Below are positions 1 through 8,450 of a DNA stretch of 64,000 bases, one piece after another. A model generated the notes under the pieces. It saw nothing but the letters and a program-made list of their open reading frames with translations, was not told the origin of the DNA and did not search any database. The DNA is taken from contig NZ_CP082787.1 of assembly GCF_021462285.1 (NCBI RefSeq), forward strand, positions 1,240,001 to 1,304,000, written 5' to 3'. Origin of the DNA: Serratia entomophila (GTDB lineage Bacteria; Pseudomonadota; Gammaproteobacteria; Enterobacterales; Enterobacteriaceae). The position numbers were made by a program, and so were the translations under genes. Position 1 is the stretch's first letter. Every line of letters begins with the position of its first letter.

Positions 1-1
1 C

Positions 2-157
2 GTCGCCAGCCTGGCGATGAATGAGGTGAAGTCGCTGGAGCAACTGATGAATATGGCGGATATCGCGCTTTACCGTGCCAAGACGCAGGGGCGCAACCGG
101 GTGGAGTCGTTCAACCTGGTGAGCGGCAACAGCATCGGGCACATCATGTTCCGTTAG
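2..157 (+). CDS. GGDEF-domain (diguanylate cyclase-type) protein, 3' end only
   Basis: Only the last 51 codons and the TAG are in the window. The reading frame contains MADIALYRAKTQGRNRV, which matches the conserved C-terminal end of GGDEF domains (the 'A..ALY.AK..GRN.v' segment). The protein would make cyclic di-GMP if its GGDEF motif, which lies outside the window, is intact. A short tail of about 15 residues follows the domain. The upstream domain architecture cannot be seen. Confidence 0.85.
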   Translation, partial: VASLAMNEVKSLEQLMNMADIALYRAKTQGRNRVESFNLVSGNSIGHIMFR

Positions 158-161
158 CGTT

Positions 162-323
162 TCAGCCCTGCCGGGGTTCAAATTCGGCGCCGCAGTTGGG
201 GCAGATCAACATCACTTTTTGCCGTAGCGTCGCGCATTTCTGGCGGGTAACGTAGGCGCATTTGGGACAGGCGATTTGGGTGGAGCGGTTGATAAAGCCA
301 TTAACGCTGGGAGTGTCGGACAT
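162..323 (-). CDS. Small zinc-ribbon-like protein (two CxxC pairs)
   Basis: A 53-residue protein if it starts at the ATG at 323; an in-frame GTG at 353 would give 63 residues. It has two CxxC pairs, CPKC and CPNC, separated by a basic linker containing one more Cys (RQKCATLRQK), which is a typical zinc-ribbon pattern. It resembles small enterobacterial zinc-binding proteins of the YnfU type, but I cannot confirm the family by eye. It is convergent with the GGDEF gene and lies just downstream of the cold-shock-domain gene on the same strand. No strong ribosome-binding site decides the start. Confidence 0.55.
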   Translation of the reverse strand: MSDTPSVNGFINRSTQIACPKCAYVTRQKCATLRQKVMLICPNCGAEFEPRQG

Positions 324-404
324 ATCGGCGGCCTGTGTCAGGTGAAAACCCACGCTAACACAGGCGGTAGCAAATAGCCCTGATTGTTTTTTATACCGAA
401 ACGC

Positions 405-884
405 TTACAGGCTCTTCAGCGCCTTGAGGGTGTCGTCCATATCGATTTCGTGCTCGGAGAAGGTATGGGTCGCGTTCTGGAAGGTGGTGATGGTCAGCAT
501 GCGCAGCGTCTGCATGGTTTGCGGCGCTTCTTCAGACTGCGGGCGGATGCGGTTCATCAGCAGGCCCACCGACAGCACGGTATTCTCTTTGTCCACTTCT
601 GCCTTGACCGGCACTTCTTTGGTGAAGGTGTTGAAGGACTTGATGCTGGAAATCTTGATTCTTTCGTTGGCGATGATGATGTACTTGCTCGGCGCCAGCA
701 CCTTGACCGCAAAGGCGGACGGGCCTTTGGCGTTGTTGGTCGGCTCGAAGGTCACCGCCGCGTTTTTCTTAATCAGCTCCGGGTTTTGCACTTTAATCAC
801 GTGAAAATAACGATTTTCCCCGTTCTCATCGGTAATAAAGCCGAAGCCTTTGTCTTCAAAAAAAGTCGTTATCTTGCCGTTCAT
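405..884 (-). CDS. Two-domain cold-shock-domain protein
   Basis: About 159 residues from the chosen ATG at 884; upstream in-frame ATGs at 890 and 896 are possible. The N-terminal 65 residues are a cold-shock OB fold: MNGKITTFFEDKGFGFI with the RNP1-like KGFGFI, a 'RYFHV' RNP2-like stretch, and AKGPSAFAVKV, as in Csp proteins. About 90 further residues form a second region with no motif I recognise, ending in EHEIDMDDTLKALKSL. Classical Csp proteins are about 70 residues, so this is roughly twice the usual size. A role as a nucleic-acid-binding chaperone is inferred from the first domain only. A weak GAGA lies 7 nt before the chosen start. Confidence 0.75.
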   Translation of the reverse strand: MNGKITTFFEDKGFGFITDENGENRYFHVIKVQNPELIKKNAAVTFEPTNNAKGPSAFAVKVLAPSKYIIIANERIKISSIKSFNTFTKEVPVKAEVDKENTVLSVGLLMNRIRPQSEEAPQTMQTLRMLTITTFQNATHTFSEHEIDMDDTLKALKSL

Positions 885-1052
885 CGTCATTCTCATAAAT
901 TCGTTTGATACAGCGCTTATGATAGCGCGGAATACCCGCCAGTAACAGATTGGGCGCGCCCGCATTTAATAATGCGATAACGGCATTTAGCGCATTTTCG
1001 GCCACATGCTATTTTTCATCCTGACTTCATTCAATGCGGAAAGGGAAAATCG

Positions 1053-1559
1053 ATGGGAATCAAACGCCTTAATCACGCGGTGCTGTACGTCAGCGATGTG
1101 CAGCGCAGCGCAGAGTTTTATCACCAGGCGCTGGGGTTTAAGCTGAAACCGACCGACAACCCGGACAACGCGGTGTTTACCCAGGCGGCCGACTCGGATA
1201 ACGACCACGATCTGGCGCTGTTCAGCAAGAACCTGGGGCAGCAGCGCGCCGGAGTCTTCCGTGCCAACGGCGAACCGCCGGCGGAACATGAACCGCCGGC
1301 CGGGCTGTACCACCTGGCCTGGGAGGTGGACAGCCTTGCGGAGCTGGAGCGCATTCGCGATCGGCTGGCTGAGCGGGGCATTCTCGGGCTGGAAGAGGAT
1401 CACGGGGTGCACAAGAGCATCTACGGCCACGATCCGGACGGGCTGCTGTTTGAGATCGCCTGGTTTATCCCCCCGGCGCTGTTGACCGAGCAGGATAAAA
1501 ATCAGCGGGGCATTCGGCCGCTGGACTTCGCCGCCGAGAAACGCCGCTTCGCCGTTTGA
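1053..1559 (+). CDS. VOC-family (glyoxalase/extradiol dioxygenase-like) protein
   Basis: 168 residues. It begins GIKRLNHAVLYVSDVQRSAEFYHQALGF, typical of the first beta-alpha-beta-beta-beta module of vicinal-oxygen-chelate proteins. Candidate metal ligands are His in LNHAVLYV, His in YHLAWEV and Glu in GLLFEIAW. The family includes glyoxalase I, catechol 2,3-dioxygenases and antibiotic-binding proteins, and the substrate here cannot be told. A good purine-rich site (GGAAAGGGAAAA) precedes the ATG. It is convergent with the ABC ATPase gene, from which a GC-rich hairpin separates it. Confidence 0.8.
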   Translation: MGIKRLNHAVLYVSDVQRSAEFYHQALGFKLKPTDNPDNAVFTQAADSDNDHDLALFSKNLGQQRAGVFRANGEPPAEHEPPAGLYHLAWEVDSLAELERIRDRLAERGILGLEEDHGVHKSIYGHDPDGLLFEIAWFIPPALLTEQDKNQRGIRPLDFAAEKRRFAV

Positions 1560-1565
1560 TGTGCC

Positions 1566-1583
1566 GGGGCGCCGCCGCGCCCC
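1566..1583. terminator. GC-rich hairpin between convergent genes
   Basis: GGGGCGC-CGCC-GCGCCCC forms a perfect 7-bp stem between the convergent VOC and ABC ATPase genes. There is no clear U tract, so it may act as a weak terminator or a 3'-end stabiliser for either strand. Confidence 0.45.
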
Positions 1584-1588
1584 GCAGG

Positions 1589-2416
1589 TTACAACACCTT
1601 ATTGAGAAAGTTGATGGTGCGCTGGTGCTGCGGTTGGTTCAGCACCTGCCGCGCCTCGCCCTGTTCGACTATCTGCCCGTCGACCATAAACACCACCCGA
1701 TCCGCCGCCTCGCGCGCGAAACCTATCTCGTGGGTGACCACCACCAGGGTGACGCCCAAATCCGCCAGCCCCTTGATCACGTCCAGCACTTCGCCGACCA
1801 GCTCGGGATCGAGCGCCGACGTCGGCTCATCGAACAGGATCACCTTCGGGTTCAGCGCCAGCGCGCGCGCAATGGCGATGCGCTGTTGCTGGCCGCCGGA
1901 CAAGTGGCGCGGGTAGGCGTCCGCTTTGTGGCGCAGCCCGACGGTGTCCAGCAATTGGCAGGCCACCTCTTTCGCCCGTTCGCGGCTGTGGATTTTATGC
2001 ACCACCGGCGCTTCAATGATGTTTTCCAGCACCGTCAGGTGGGGGAACAGGTTAAAGTTCTGGAACACGTAGCCGACGTTGATGCGCTGGCGCAGAATGG
2101 CCTTCTCCTTCAGCTCATACAGCCGGTCGCCCTTGCGGCGGTAGCCGACGTAATCGCCGTCGATGCGGATAAAGCCTTCGTCAACGCGCTCCAGGTGGTT
2201 GATCGCCCGCAGCAGGGTTGATTTGCCGGAGCCGGACGGCCCGAGGATCACCGTGACCGTACCCGGCTGCAGCGTCAGGCTGACGTCGTCCAGCGCCTTG
2301 TGGCGGCCGAAATACTTGCTCACGTTGCTGATTTCAATCAGGCCGCGTGCCGGCACCGGCTGGATGTGACGCACCGGCTGTTCGCGTAATGCATAATAAT
2401 CAATGGCTTCAGACAT
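1589..2416 (-). CDS. Polar amino-acid ABC transporter ATP-binding protein (YxeO-like)
   Basis: 275 residues. The Walker A is GPSGSGKST, the signature LSGGQQQR, and the Walker [15 protein letters not shown] followed by VVTHE, as in the HisP/GlnQ/GltL family of polar amino-acid importers. About 30 extra N-terminal residues precede the usual start of the fold (IEISNVSKYFG). It is the last gene of a five-gene minus-strand operon, 10 nt after the permease. From the neighbours (acetyltransferase, FMN monooxygenase, deacetylase) I infer that it powers uptake of an S-substituted cysteine, as YxeO is thought to do in Bacillus. The specificity is inferred; the ATPase call is certain. Confidence 0.9.
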   Translation of the reverse strand: MSEAIDYYALREQPVRHIQPVPARGLIEISNVSKYFGRHKALDDVSLTLQPGTVTVILGPSGSGKSTLLRAINHLERVDEGFIRIDGDYVGYRRKGDRLYELKEKAILRQRINVGYVFQNFNLFPHLTVLENIIEAPVVHKIHSRERAKEVACQLLDTVGLRHKADAYPRHLSGGQQQRIAIARALALNPKVILFDEPTSALDPELVGEVLDVIKGLADLGVTLVVVTHEIGFAREAADRVVFMVDGQIVEQGEARQVLNQPQHQRTINFLNKVL

Positions 2417-2426
2417 AGAGAGTCTC

Positions 2427-3314
2427 CTAACGTTTTAGCCAGCCGGCCAGTCGCTGCCACGGCGTTGGAGGCAGTTCGCGCACCGCGCCCCGGGCAAAGT
2501 AGCGTTCGATGTAGTATTGGATCACCGACAGCGCGGTGGTGATGAACAGATACCAGACGGTAGCGACCATCAGCAGCGGTATCACTTGCTGGGTGCGGTT
2601 GTAGATGACCTGGATGGTGTAAAACAGTTCCGGCAGCGCCAATACGTAGACGATCGAGGTGCCCTTGGCCAGGCTGATGATTTCGTTGAAGCCGGTCGGA
2701 ATGATCGAACGCAGCGCCTGCGGCAAAATGATGCGGAAGGTGCGGCGATAGCCGGGCAGGCCGAGCGCCGCCGCCGCTTCGTGCTGGCCGTAATCCACGC
2801 CGAGAATGCCGCCGCGGATGATTTCGGCGGTGTAGGCCGATTGCACCAGCGTCAGGCCCAGCACCGCGACGGAAAACTGGCCGAGAATATCAATGGTCGG
2901 GTAACTGGCGAACACCCACGAGGTAAAGGGGATACCCAACGAAATAGAATCGTACAGGTACGAAAAGTTGTACAGAATGATCAGCACCAGGATCAGCGGC
3001 AGCGAGCGGAACAGCCAGATATAACCCCAGGCCAGCGAGGCCAGCAGGTAAGAGCGCGACAGCCGCGCCAGCGCCAGCAGGGTGCCGAAGATGATGCTGA
3101 ACAGCGTGCCGAGCAGCGTCAGCAACAAGGTTTGCCCCAGCCCGGCCAGCACTGCGGGAGCGAAGAACCACTCGGCGAACACCGGCCATTCCCAACGTTC
3201 ATTGGCCGCCACCGATTGTATTATCGCCGCCAGAATAAACAGTGAAAACAGCGCGCCCACCAGCCGCAGCGGATAGCGTGCGGGAACGACTTTCAATACT
3301 TCTTGTTTGGACAT
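2427..3314 (-). CDS. Polar amino-acid ABC transporter permease (YxeN-like)
   Basis: 295 residues with five or six hydrophobic segments. It contains the permease EAA-type loop EAAAALGLPGYRRTFRIILPQALR, which docks on the ATPase, and the TLLGTLFSIIFGTLLALAR entry typical of HisMQ-like permeases. It sits between the GNAT gene and the ATPase gene. Unlike most transporters of this family, no periplasmic binding-protein gene accompanies it, so it must borrow one from elsewhere or work without one. A single permease gene suggests a homodimer. Confidence 0.9.
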   Translation of the reverse strand: MSKQEVLKVVPARYPLRLVGALFSLFILAAIIQSVAANERWEWPVFAEWFFAPAVLAGLGQTLLLTLLGTLFSIIFGTLLALARLSRSYLLASLAWGYIWLFRSLPLILVLIILYNFSYLYDSISLGIPFTSWVFASYPTIDILGQFSVAVLGLTLVQSAYTAEIIRGGILGVDYGQHEAAAALGLPGYRRTFRIILPQALRSIIPTGFNEIISLAKGTSIVYVLALPELFYTIQVIYNRTQQVIPLLMVATVWYLFITTALSVIQYYIERYFARGAVRELPPTPWQRLAGWLKR

Positions 3315-3345
3315 CTCAATGCTCCTGAAACAGATAACGGGGGCC

Positions 3346-3873
3346 TTAGGCGATCTTCCTTTCCGACACGCAACAGAGCGCGTCCTCTGTTATCAGGCTT
3401 TTGCGAAACGGCAGCCGGCCATCGTAGGGCGGGCGGCTGTAGATCTCGCTGTCGATGCTCGGGTCGAACTGCGGCTGATAGCCGTTGCTCAAATAGAGGC
3501 CCACCGCCTCGGGTTGGCGAAAGCCGGTGGTCAGGTAGAGGTGGCGGTAACCCTGTTCGAGCGCCAGCGTCTCCAACTGCTGCAGCACCCGCTGCGCCAG
3601 CCCCTGGCGGCGCAGATCGCCGCGTGTCCAGATGCGTTTTAGCTCGGCGGTTTGCGGATCGTAGCGTTTGAAGGCGCCCATGGCGATTGGCGCACCGCCG
3701 CGCAGCAGCACGATAAAGGCCCCTTGCGGCGGTGCGTACAGATCCAGCGGCTCCTGCTCCTGGTCACCGAAATAGTCGCCGTAGCGCCGGCGGTACTCGC
3801 CGAACAGCCCCTCGATAACCGGCGCGATCAGCGGATCGTCCGGCAGCGTCTGGATAAAAACGTCGTTTGCCAT
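3346..3873 (-). CDS. GNAT-family N-acetyltransferase (YxeL/SnaB-like)
   Basis: 175 residues with a GNAT acetyl-CoA-binding motif A, RRQGLAQRVLQQLE, preceded by ELKRIWTRGDL and followed by a beta-strand/helix segment (LYLTTGFRQPEAVGLYLSNGYQ). In Bacillus the equivalent operon enzyme N-acetylates S-(2-succino)cysteine or S-alkylcysteine before oxidative cleavage; here that role is inferred from the adjacent monooxygenase and M20 deacetylase. It lies 31 nt upstream of the permease gene. Confidence 0.85.
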   Translation of the reverse strand: MANDVFIQTLPDDPLIAPVIEGLFGEYRRRYGDYFGDQEQEPLDLYAPPQGAFIVLLRGGAPIAMGAFKRYDPQTAELKRIWTRGDLRRQGLAQRVLQQLETLALEQGYRHLYLTTGFRQPEAVGLYLSNGYQPQFDPSIDSEIYSRPPYDGRLPFRKSLITEDALCCVSERKIA

Positions 3874-3885
3874 CGGTATGTTCCC

Positions 3886-3936
3886 CTAATCGTTCAGCGC
3901 AGCCGGCAATACCGTAGCGGTAAAGATTCTCTGCAT
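3886..3936 (-). other. 16-codon ORF, possible leader or remnant of a lost binding-protein gene
   Basis: In the 89-nt gap between the monooxygenase and acetyltransferase genes there is an ATG preceded by AGGGA at suitable spacing. It encodes MQRIFTATVLPAALND and then TAG. The peptide looks like the first part of a signal peptide. In Bacillus yxe operons the substrate-binding-protein gene lies near this point, next to the acetyltransferase gene. The ORF could be a truncated relic, a leader peptide, or chance. Nothing in the sequence shows that it is translated. Confidence 0.25.
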
Positions 3937-3962
3937 AGCGGATATCCCTGAATATGTTCTTA

Positions 3963-5288
3963 TTATTGGGTGAATTGGTTCAGCGGCTGTTTCAGCCCAA
4001 GGTGTTCGCGCAACGTGTCGCCCTGATAATCGCTGCGGAACAGACCGCGTTGCTGCAGGATAGGCACCACCCGATCGACGAAATGGCCGAACGAATTCGG
4101 CGTGCCGCCGCTGATGATGAAGCCGTCGGCGGCGTGATTGTCGAACCAGCTTTGCAGGCCGTCCGCCACCGCTTCCGGCGTGCCGCCGAATACCGGCCGC
4201 GGCGAAGCCGCTTCAAGGGCCACCTCGCGCAGCGTCAGGCGGCGCTCGCGTGCGTTGCGTTTGATGGCGTCGGTGGTGCTGCGGAAGCTGTTTTGCCCCA
4301 GATCGCCGATGTCCGGGAAGGGCTCGTCCAGCGGGTGGCGGGAGAAATCGTAATGTTCAAAGTAGCGTCCGAGATAATTGAGAGCGTTCTCGATGCTCAC
4401 CAAACGGGCGGTTTCCCAATACTGGCGTTCGACGTCTTCATTGTCGTCGCCGACGATCACGCTCACTCCCTGGAAGATGCGCAGGTCGTCCGGTTCGCGC
4501 CCCTGTTCCACCAGCTGGCGCTTCACGTCCTGATAAAATTCTTGCGCTTGCTCCCGGCTTTCATGGTGGGTGAAGATCGCGTCGGCGTGTTTGGCCGCCA
4601 GCTGTTTGCCATCCTCGGAAGCGCCGGCCTGAAACAGGATCGGGCGCCCCTGCGGGGTGCGGCCGATGTTCAGCGGCCCTTGCACCGTGAAAAACTCACC
4701 CTGATGATTCAGCGTATGCAGTTTGCCGGCGTTGAAGAATTCGCCGCTGGCTTTATTGCGCACAAAGGCATCCTGCTCCCAGGAATCCCACAGCCCTTTG
4801 GTGACCTCGAGAAACTCGCCGGCGATGCGATAGCGCAGGCTGTGCTCCGGGTGCGCCGCGCGCGAGAAGTTCTTGGCGGACCCCTCCAGCGGTGAAGTTA
4901 CCACGTTCCAGCCGGCGCGCCCCTTGCTCAGATGATCGAGGCTGGCGAACTGGCGGGCCACGGTAAAAGGATCGCTGTAGGAGGTGGAAAGGGTGCCCAC
5001 CAGGCCGATTTTATCGGTGGCGGCGGACAAGGCGGCCAACAGAGTCAGGGGCTCGAAGCGGTTAAGAAAATGCGGGATGGATTTTTCGTTAATATATAAG
5101 CCGTCGGCAACGAATACGAAATCAAACTTGCCCTGTTCGGCCTTCTTCGCCGAGGCAATATTAAAATCGAGATTAATGCTGGCGTCGGCGGTGGCGTCCG
5201 GATGTCGCCAGGCAGACATATTTCCCGATGCGCCATGCAGAATGGCGCCAAGGCGCAATTGCCTTTGGTTGTTCGCATTGTTGCTCAT
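3963..5288 (-). CDS. FMN-dependent LLM-class monooxygenase, NtaA/SnaA/DszA type (YxeK/CmoJ-like)
   Basis: 441 residues from the ATG at 5288, chosen because AGGATG lies 6 nt upstream; an upstream in-frame extension to 5387 looks non-native. The sequence has the NtaA/SnaA/SoxA pattern: [20 protein letters not shown] near the start, [26 protein letters not shown], and [13 protein letters not shown]. Members use reduced FMN and O2 to oxidise C-S or C-N bonds. The length is about that of Bacillus YxeK and YtnJ (about 440 residues), which cleave N-acetylated S-substituted cysteines. It is the second gene of the operon. Confidence 0.9.
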   Translation of the reverse strand: MSNNANNQRQLRLGAILHGASGNMSAWRHPDATADASINLDFNIASAKKAEQGKFDFVFVADGLYINEKSIPHFLNRFEPLTLLAALSAATDKIGLVGTLSTSYSDPFTVARQFASLDHLSKGRAGWNVVTSPLEGSAKNFSRAAHPEHSLRYRIAGEFLEVTKGLWDSWEQDAFVRNKASGEFFNAGKLHTLNHQGEFFTVQGPLNIGRTPQGRPILFQAGASEDGKQLAAKHADAIFTHHESREQAQEFYQDVKRQLVEQGREPDDLRIFQGVSVIVGDDNEDVERQYWETARLVSIENALNYLGRYFEHYDFSRHPLDEPFPDIGDLGQNSFRSTTDAIKRNARERRLTLREVALEAASPRPVFGGTPEAVADGLQSWFDNHAADGFIISGGTPNSFGHFVDRVVPILQQRGLFRSDYQGDTLREHLGLKQPLNQFTQ

Positions 5289-5475
5289 TGCTTCATCCTG
5301 TAATGCGCCGCTGCGGCGCGCTGTGTCTGATGTCTCCACTATTGATGAGCGCTGGCGGGATGTAAAACAACAAAACAGCATATTCAAATGATGAAAACGG
5401 CAAATATCCGGGTGGGGGAAATAATAAATCCCGACGCAGTTTTCACTGCGCCGGGGAAATAATGATGGCGGGGAT

Positions 5476-6639
5476 TCAGGCGTTGCTGGTGGCTTTTTCC
5501 GGTACGCTGGCTAATTGTTGCAGGGTGCGCTCGGCCAGCAATTCAAAATATTGCGAAGCCGGGAAAATAGCCTGCTCGTCCGGATTGAAGCGCGGGTGAT
5601 GCAGGCCGAATTCGCTGGCGGATCCGATGCTGACGAACACCCCCGGCACATGATGCAGGTAAAGGGCGAAATCTTCCCCGCCCATCTGCAACTCCGCTTC
5701 TTCTACCCGATAGCCGGCTTCGGCGGCGACGGTCTTGCTGAATGCCGCCCAGCGCGCATCGTTGATAACCGCCGGCGGCCCCGGTTGCCAGATCAGCTCG
5801 GCCTGAGCGCCCAGCGAAGCGGCGACGCCGCCGATCACCTGGCGAATTTTGTCCGGCACCTGCCGCCGCACCGCATCGCTGTGGGTGCGCACCGTGCCTT
5901 CCAGCTCCACGGTTTGCGGCAGCACGTTCCAGGTATTGCCGCCCTCGATGCGCGTCACGCTGACCACCAGAGATTCCAGAGAGCTGAAGCTGCGGCTAGG
6001 CAGGGTTTGCAGCGCGCCGACGATCTGGCTGGCGGTCACTATGGTGTCCACCCCTTGCTCCGGCTTGGCGGCGTGCGCGCCTTTGCCGGTGATCAGGATC
6101 TGGAAGCGGTCGACGTTGGCGTAAAACGGCCCGGCGCGGGTGGCGAAGGTACCGGTGGGCAGTTCGGGCGCATTGTGCAGGCCGAACACCGCCGCCACGT
6201 TATCCAGCGCGCCGGCGTCGATCAGGTGCTGCGCGCCGTTGAAGGTTTCTTCGGCCGGCTGGAAGAAAATGCGCACCGTGCCGGGCAGGGTGGGCTCGCG
6301 CCCTTTCAACAACAGGGCGGCGCCGAGCATCACCGAGGTGTGGAAATCGTGCCCGCAGGCATGCATTACGCCGTCGTTTTGCGAACTGAAAGGCACGCCG
6401 GAGATCTCGTCGATTGGCAACGCGTCAATATCGCCGCGCAGCGCGATGATTGGGCCTTTGCCGCTGCCGATTTCGGCAACCACGCCGGTTTTCAGCGCCA
6501 GCGGCAAAATGCGGATGCCGGCCTCCTGCAGCCAGCGGGTAATGCGCGCCGTGGTGGCGAATTCGCGGTTGGAAAGCTCAGGGTTCTGATGCAGTTCACG
6601 GCGGTAGGCGACGATCTTCTCGGCCAGTTGGCTGGTCAT
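5476..6639 (-). CDS. M20-family amidohydrolase / N-acyl-amino-acid deacetylase (YxeP/SndB-like)
   Basis: 387 residues. Metal-binding and catalytic motifs of the M20D family are present: [44 protein letters not shown] and [11 protein letters not shown]. Such enzymes remove acyl groups from amino acids (hippurate, IAA-amino acids, N-acetylcysteine). As first gene of an operon with a GNAT and an FMN monooxygenase, its likely task is to release cysteine from N-acetylcysteine at the end of S-substituted-cysteine salvage; this is inferred from the Bacillus yxe pathway. Confidence 0.88.
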   Translation of the reverse strand: MTSQLAEKIVAYRRELHQNPELSNREFATTARITRWLQEAGIRILPLALKTGVVAEIGSGKGPIIALRGDIDALPIDEISGVPFSSQNDGVMHACGHDFHTSVMLGAALLLKGREPTLPGTVRIFFQPAEETFNGAQHLIDAGALDNVAAVFGLHNAPELPTGTFATRAGPFYANVDRFQILITGKGAHAAKPEQGVDTIVTASQIVGALQTLPSRSFSSLESLVVSVTRIEGGNTWNVLPQTVELEGTVRTHSDAVRRQVPDKIRQVIGGVAASLGAQAELIWQPGPPAVINDARWAAFSKTVAAEAGYRVEEAELQMGGEDFALYLHHVPGVFVSIGSASEFGLHHPRFNPDEQAIFPASQYFELLAERTLQQLASVPEKATSNA

Positions 6640-6984
6640 AGGCTTGGCTCACAGTGATAAATATTCACTAACCCTAGTGCAGGGCGCGCGGAAGCAAAAA
6701 GACCTTCTGGTTATATTTCATAGCGATTGCGTCTGCATCGGGCTGTCAACGCCGTTTTTTCGCGGGGTAACAGGCGTTCGACCGCCGTTCGCCGGCGCCT
6801 GCAGTGGATTGGGCTGCCGGGGAACCGCTTAGCAACCGGTGCAATCAATTTACACCGCGCTATACGGATTTTTTCACTTTTTATCGGCTTTATGTGATCC
6901 AGGTTGTGGACAAAATCCGGCCTAATTGCTGTACTGTAATGGACACACTTCTTGTGTCTTACATTCACGTTAAAGGTAAGTTTG
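6640..6984. promoter_or_regulatory. Divergent intergenic region, salvage operon / cspE
   Basis: 345 bases without a convincing gene. It should hold the promoter of the minus-strand deacetylase operon and that of cspE. On the plus strand TGGACA (6907-6912) and TACTGT (6932-6937) are a possible but poorly spaced (19 bp) cspE promoter. The transcribed AT-rich part before cspE probably forms its 5' leader. A 117-codon ORF on the minus strand here has no recognisable features and is rejected. Confidence 0.4.
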
Positions 6985-7194
6985 ATGTCTAAGATTAAAG
7001 GTAGCGTTAAGTGGTTTAATGAATCCAAAGGTTTCGGCTTCATTACTCCGGAAGATGGTAGCAAGGACGTTTTCGTTCACTTCTCTGCCATCGCTAGCAA
7101 TGGTTTCAAAACTCTTGCTGAAGGCCAGCGTGTAGAATTTGAAATCACGAACGGTGCCAAAGGGCCATCTGCTGCTAACGTTATCGCCATCTAA
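6985..7194 (+). CDS. cspE: Cold-shock-like protein CspE
   Basis: 69 residues, [19 protein letters not shown]..., with RNP1 ([11 protein letters not shown]) and RNP2 (VFVHFSAI). It differs from E. coli CspE by only a few residues as I recall that sequence (IKG-S instead of N, IASN instead of IQTN), and it has the CspE-type ending [13 protein letters not shown] rather than that of CspC. It is an RNA chaperone/antiterminator acting in the cytoplasm. The start is the ATG at 6985, so the 11 codons upstream in frame are 5' leader. It lies a few kilobases from crcB, tatE and lipA, as in E. coli. Confidence 0.95.
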   Translation: MSKIKGSVKWFNESKGFGFITPEDGSKDVFVHFSAIASNGFKTLAEGQRVEFEITNGAKGPSAANVIAI

Positions 7195-7215
7195 GCTACA
7201 GTAGCCGAAATTCTT

Positions 7216-7242
7216 AAAACCCGCTCCCTGAGCGGGTTTTTT
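7216..7242. terminator. Rho-independent terminator, cspE (bidirectional)
   Basis: AAAACCCGCTC-CCT-GAGCGGGTTTTTT: a strong GC stem with A and T tracts on both sides. It serves cspE on the plus strand and probably the MFS gene on the minus strand. Confidence 0.93.
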
Positions 7243-7254
7243 ATTGCCTGCTCA

Positions 7255-8445
7255 TTATGCCTGCGGCTTGCGCACCAGCAGGCTGAACAGCAGGATGGCG
7301 ATGGCGTAGCAGCCGACGATGGTCAGCGCCATCGAAACGCTGGAGGTGCCGCCCAACCCGGTCAGCGGCACGCTGCAGGCGCCGAGCGCGAACATGCACA
7401 CTCCGATAAGCGCCGAAGCGCTGCCCGCTTTATCGCCCTGGCTTTGCATCGCCAACGACGAGGCGGTAGGGCCGACGATGCCGATCACCGCAACGGAGAA
7501 GAACAGCGGCAGCAGCACCAGCACCAGCGGCGCCTGCAGGCCGGCGGCCAGCAGCAACAGCAAAGAGGCGACTGCGGCCAGCGTCAGCCCGCCTTTCAAC
7601 ACCCGCGTTTCGCCCCAGCGGGCGCTCAGCCGGCTGGCCAACTGGGCGGAGATAATCAGCCCGACGCCGTTAATGGCGAAACACAGGCTGAACATCTGCG
7701 GGCTGAGGCCGTAAATCTGCTGCAGCACGAAGGGGGAAGCGCCGATGTAGGCGAACATGCCGGCCATCACGAAGCCCTGGGTCAGACACAGGCCCATAAA
7801 CTGGCGCTGGGTCAGCAATCCGCCCAGCGACAGCAGCATCGCCAGAATGCCGCCCTGGCTGCGGCGCTCCGGCGGCAGCGATTCTTTCAGCTTCAGGCTT
7901 GCCAGGGAGAACAGCAGTACCGCCACCGCCGCCAGCACGCCGAAAATGCCCCGCCAATCCATAAACTGCAGCATCACGCCGCCCAGCACCGGCGCGACGA
8001 TCGGCGCCAGGCCGTTGACCAGCATCAGCAAGGCGAAAAAGCGAGTCAGCTCATGACCGGCATAGAGATCGCGCGCAATGGCGCGGGAAATCACCGCACC
8101 GCCGGCACCGGCCAACCCCTGCAGCAGGCGTGCGATCAGCAACTGGTCGATGGTCGGCGCCAGCGCACACCAGATAGAGGTGATCAGCAGCAGCGCCAGC
8201 GACAGCAGCAGCGGGCGCATGCGGCCCAGCTTGTCGCTGTAGGGGCCGAAAATCAGCTGGCCGACGCCCAGGCCCAACAGACCGGCGGTCAGGCTGAGCT
8301 GCGCGCTGGCGGTTGAGGTATTGAGGTCGCCCGCCATTTCGGGCAGGGCGGGCAGGTAGAGGTCGGTGCACAGCGGGCCGAGCGCGGCCAGCAGGCCGAG
8401 CACCACCGCGTACACCAGACGCTGCCTGGATGTATGTTTGGTCAT
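7255..8445 (-). CDS. Bcr/CflA-type MFS multidrug efflux transporter
   Basis: 396 residues with about 12 transmembrane segments. The Bcr/CflA (DHA1) hallmarks are present: an N-terminal CTDLYLPALPEMAGDL, motif A as GPYSDKLGRMRP, and QGLAGAGGAVISRAIARDLY (motif C-like region). Drug/proton antiport across the inner membrane is expected; the substrates are unknown. It lies 5 nt downstream of a TetR-family gene on the same strand, so the pair is one regulated unit. Confidence 0.88.
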   Translation of the reverse strand: MTKHTSRQRLVYAVVLGLLAALGPLCTDLYLPALPEMAGDLNTSTASAQLSLTAGLLGLGVGQLIFGPYSDKLGRMRPLLLSLALLLITSIWCALAPTIDQLLIARLLQGLAGAGGAVISRAIARDLYAGHELTRFFALLMLVNGLAPIVAPVLGGVMLQFMDWRGIFGVLAAVAVLLFSLASLKLKESLPPERRSQGGILAMLLSLGGLLTQRQFMGLCLTQGFVMAGMFAYIGASPFVLQQIYGLSPQMFSLCFAINGVGLIISAQLASRLSARWGETRVLKGGLTLAAVASLLLLLAAGLQAPLVLVLLPLFFSVAVIGIVGPTASSLAMQSQGDKAGSASALIGVCMFALGACSVPLTGLGGTSSVSMALTIVGCYAIAILLFSLLVRKPQA

Positions 8446-8450
8446 GGTGA

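Noticed and set aside
5289..5387. An N-terminal extension of the FMN monooxygenase
   Set aside because: The Cys/Ser/Arg-rich extension has no family match, while the ATG at 5288 has AGGATG 6 nt upstream and gives the family length.
6711..7064. A 117-codon frame antisense to the start of cspE
   Set aside because: Mixed low-quality translation and overlap with the cspE promoter and coding start.
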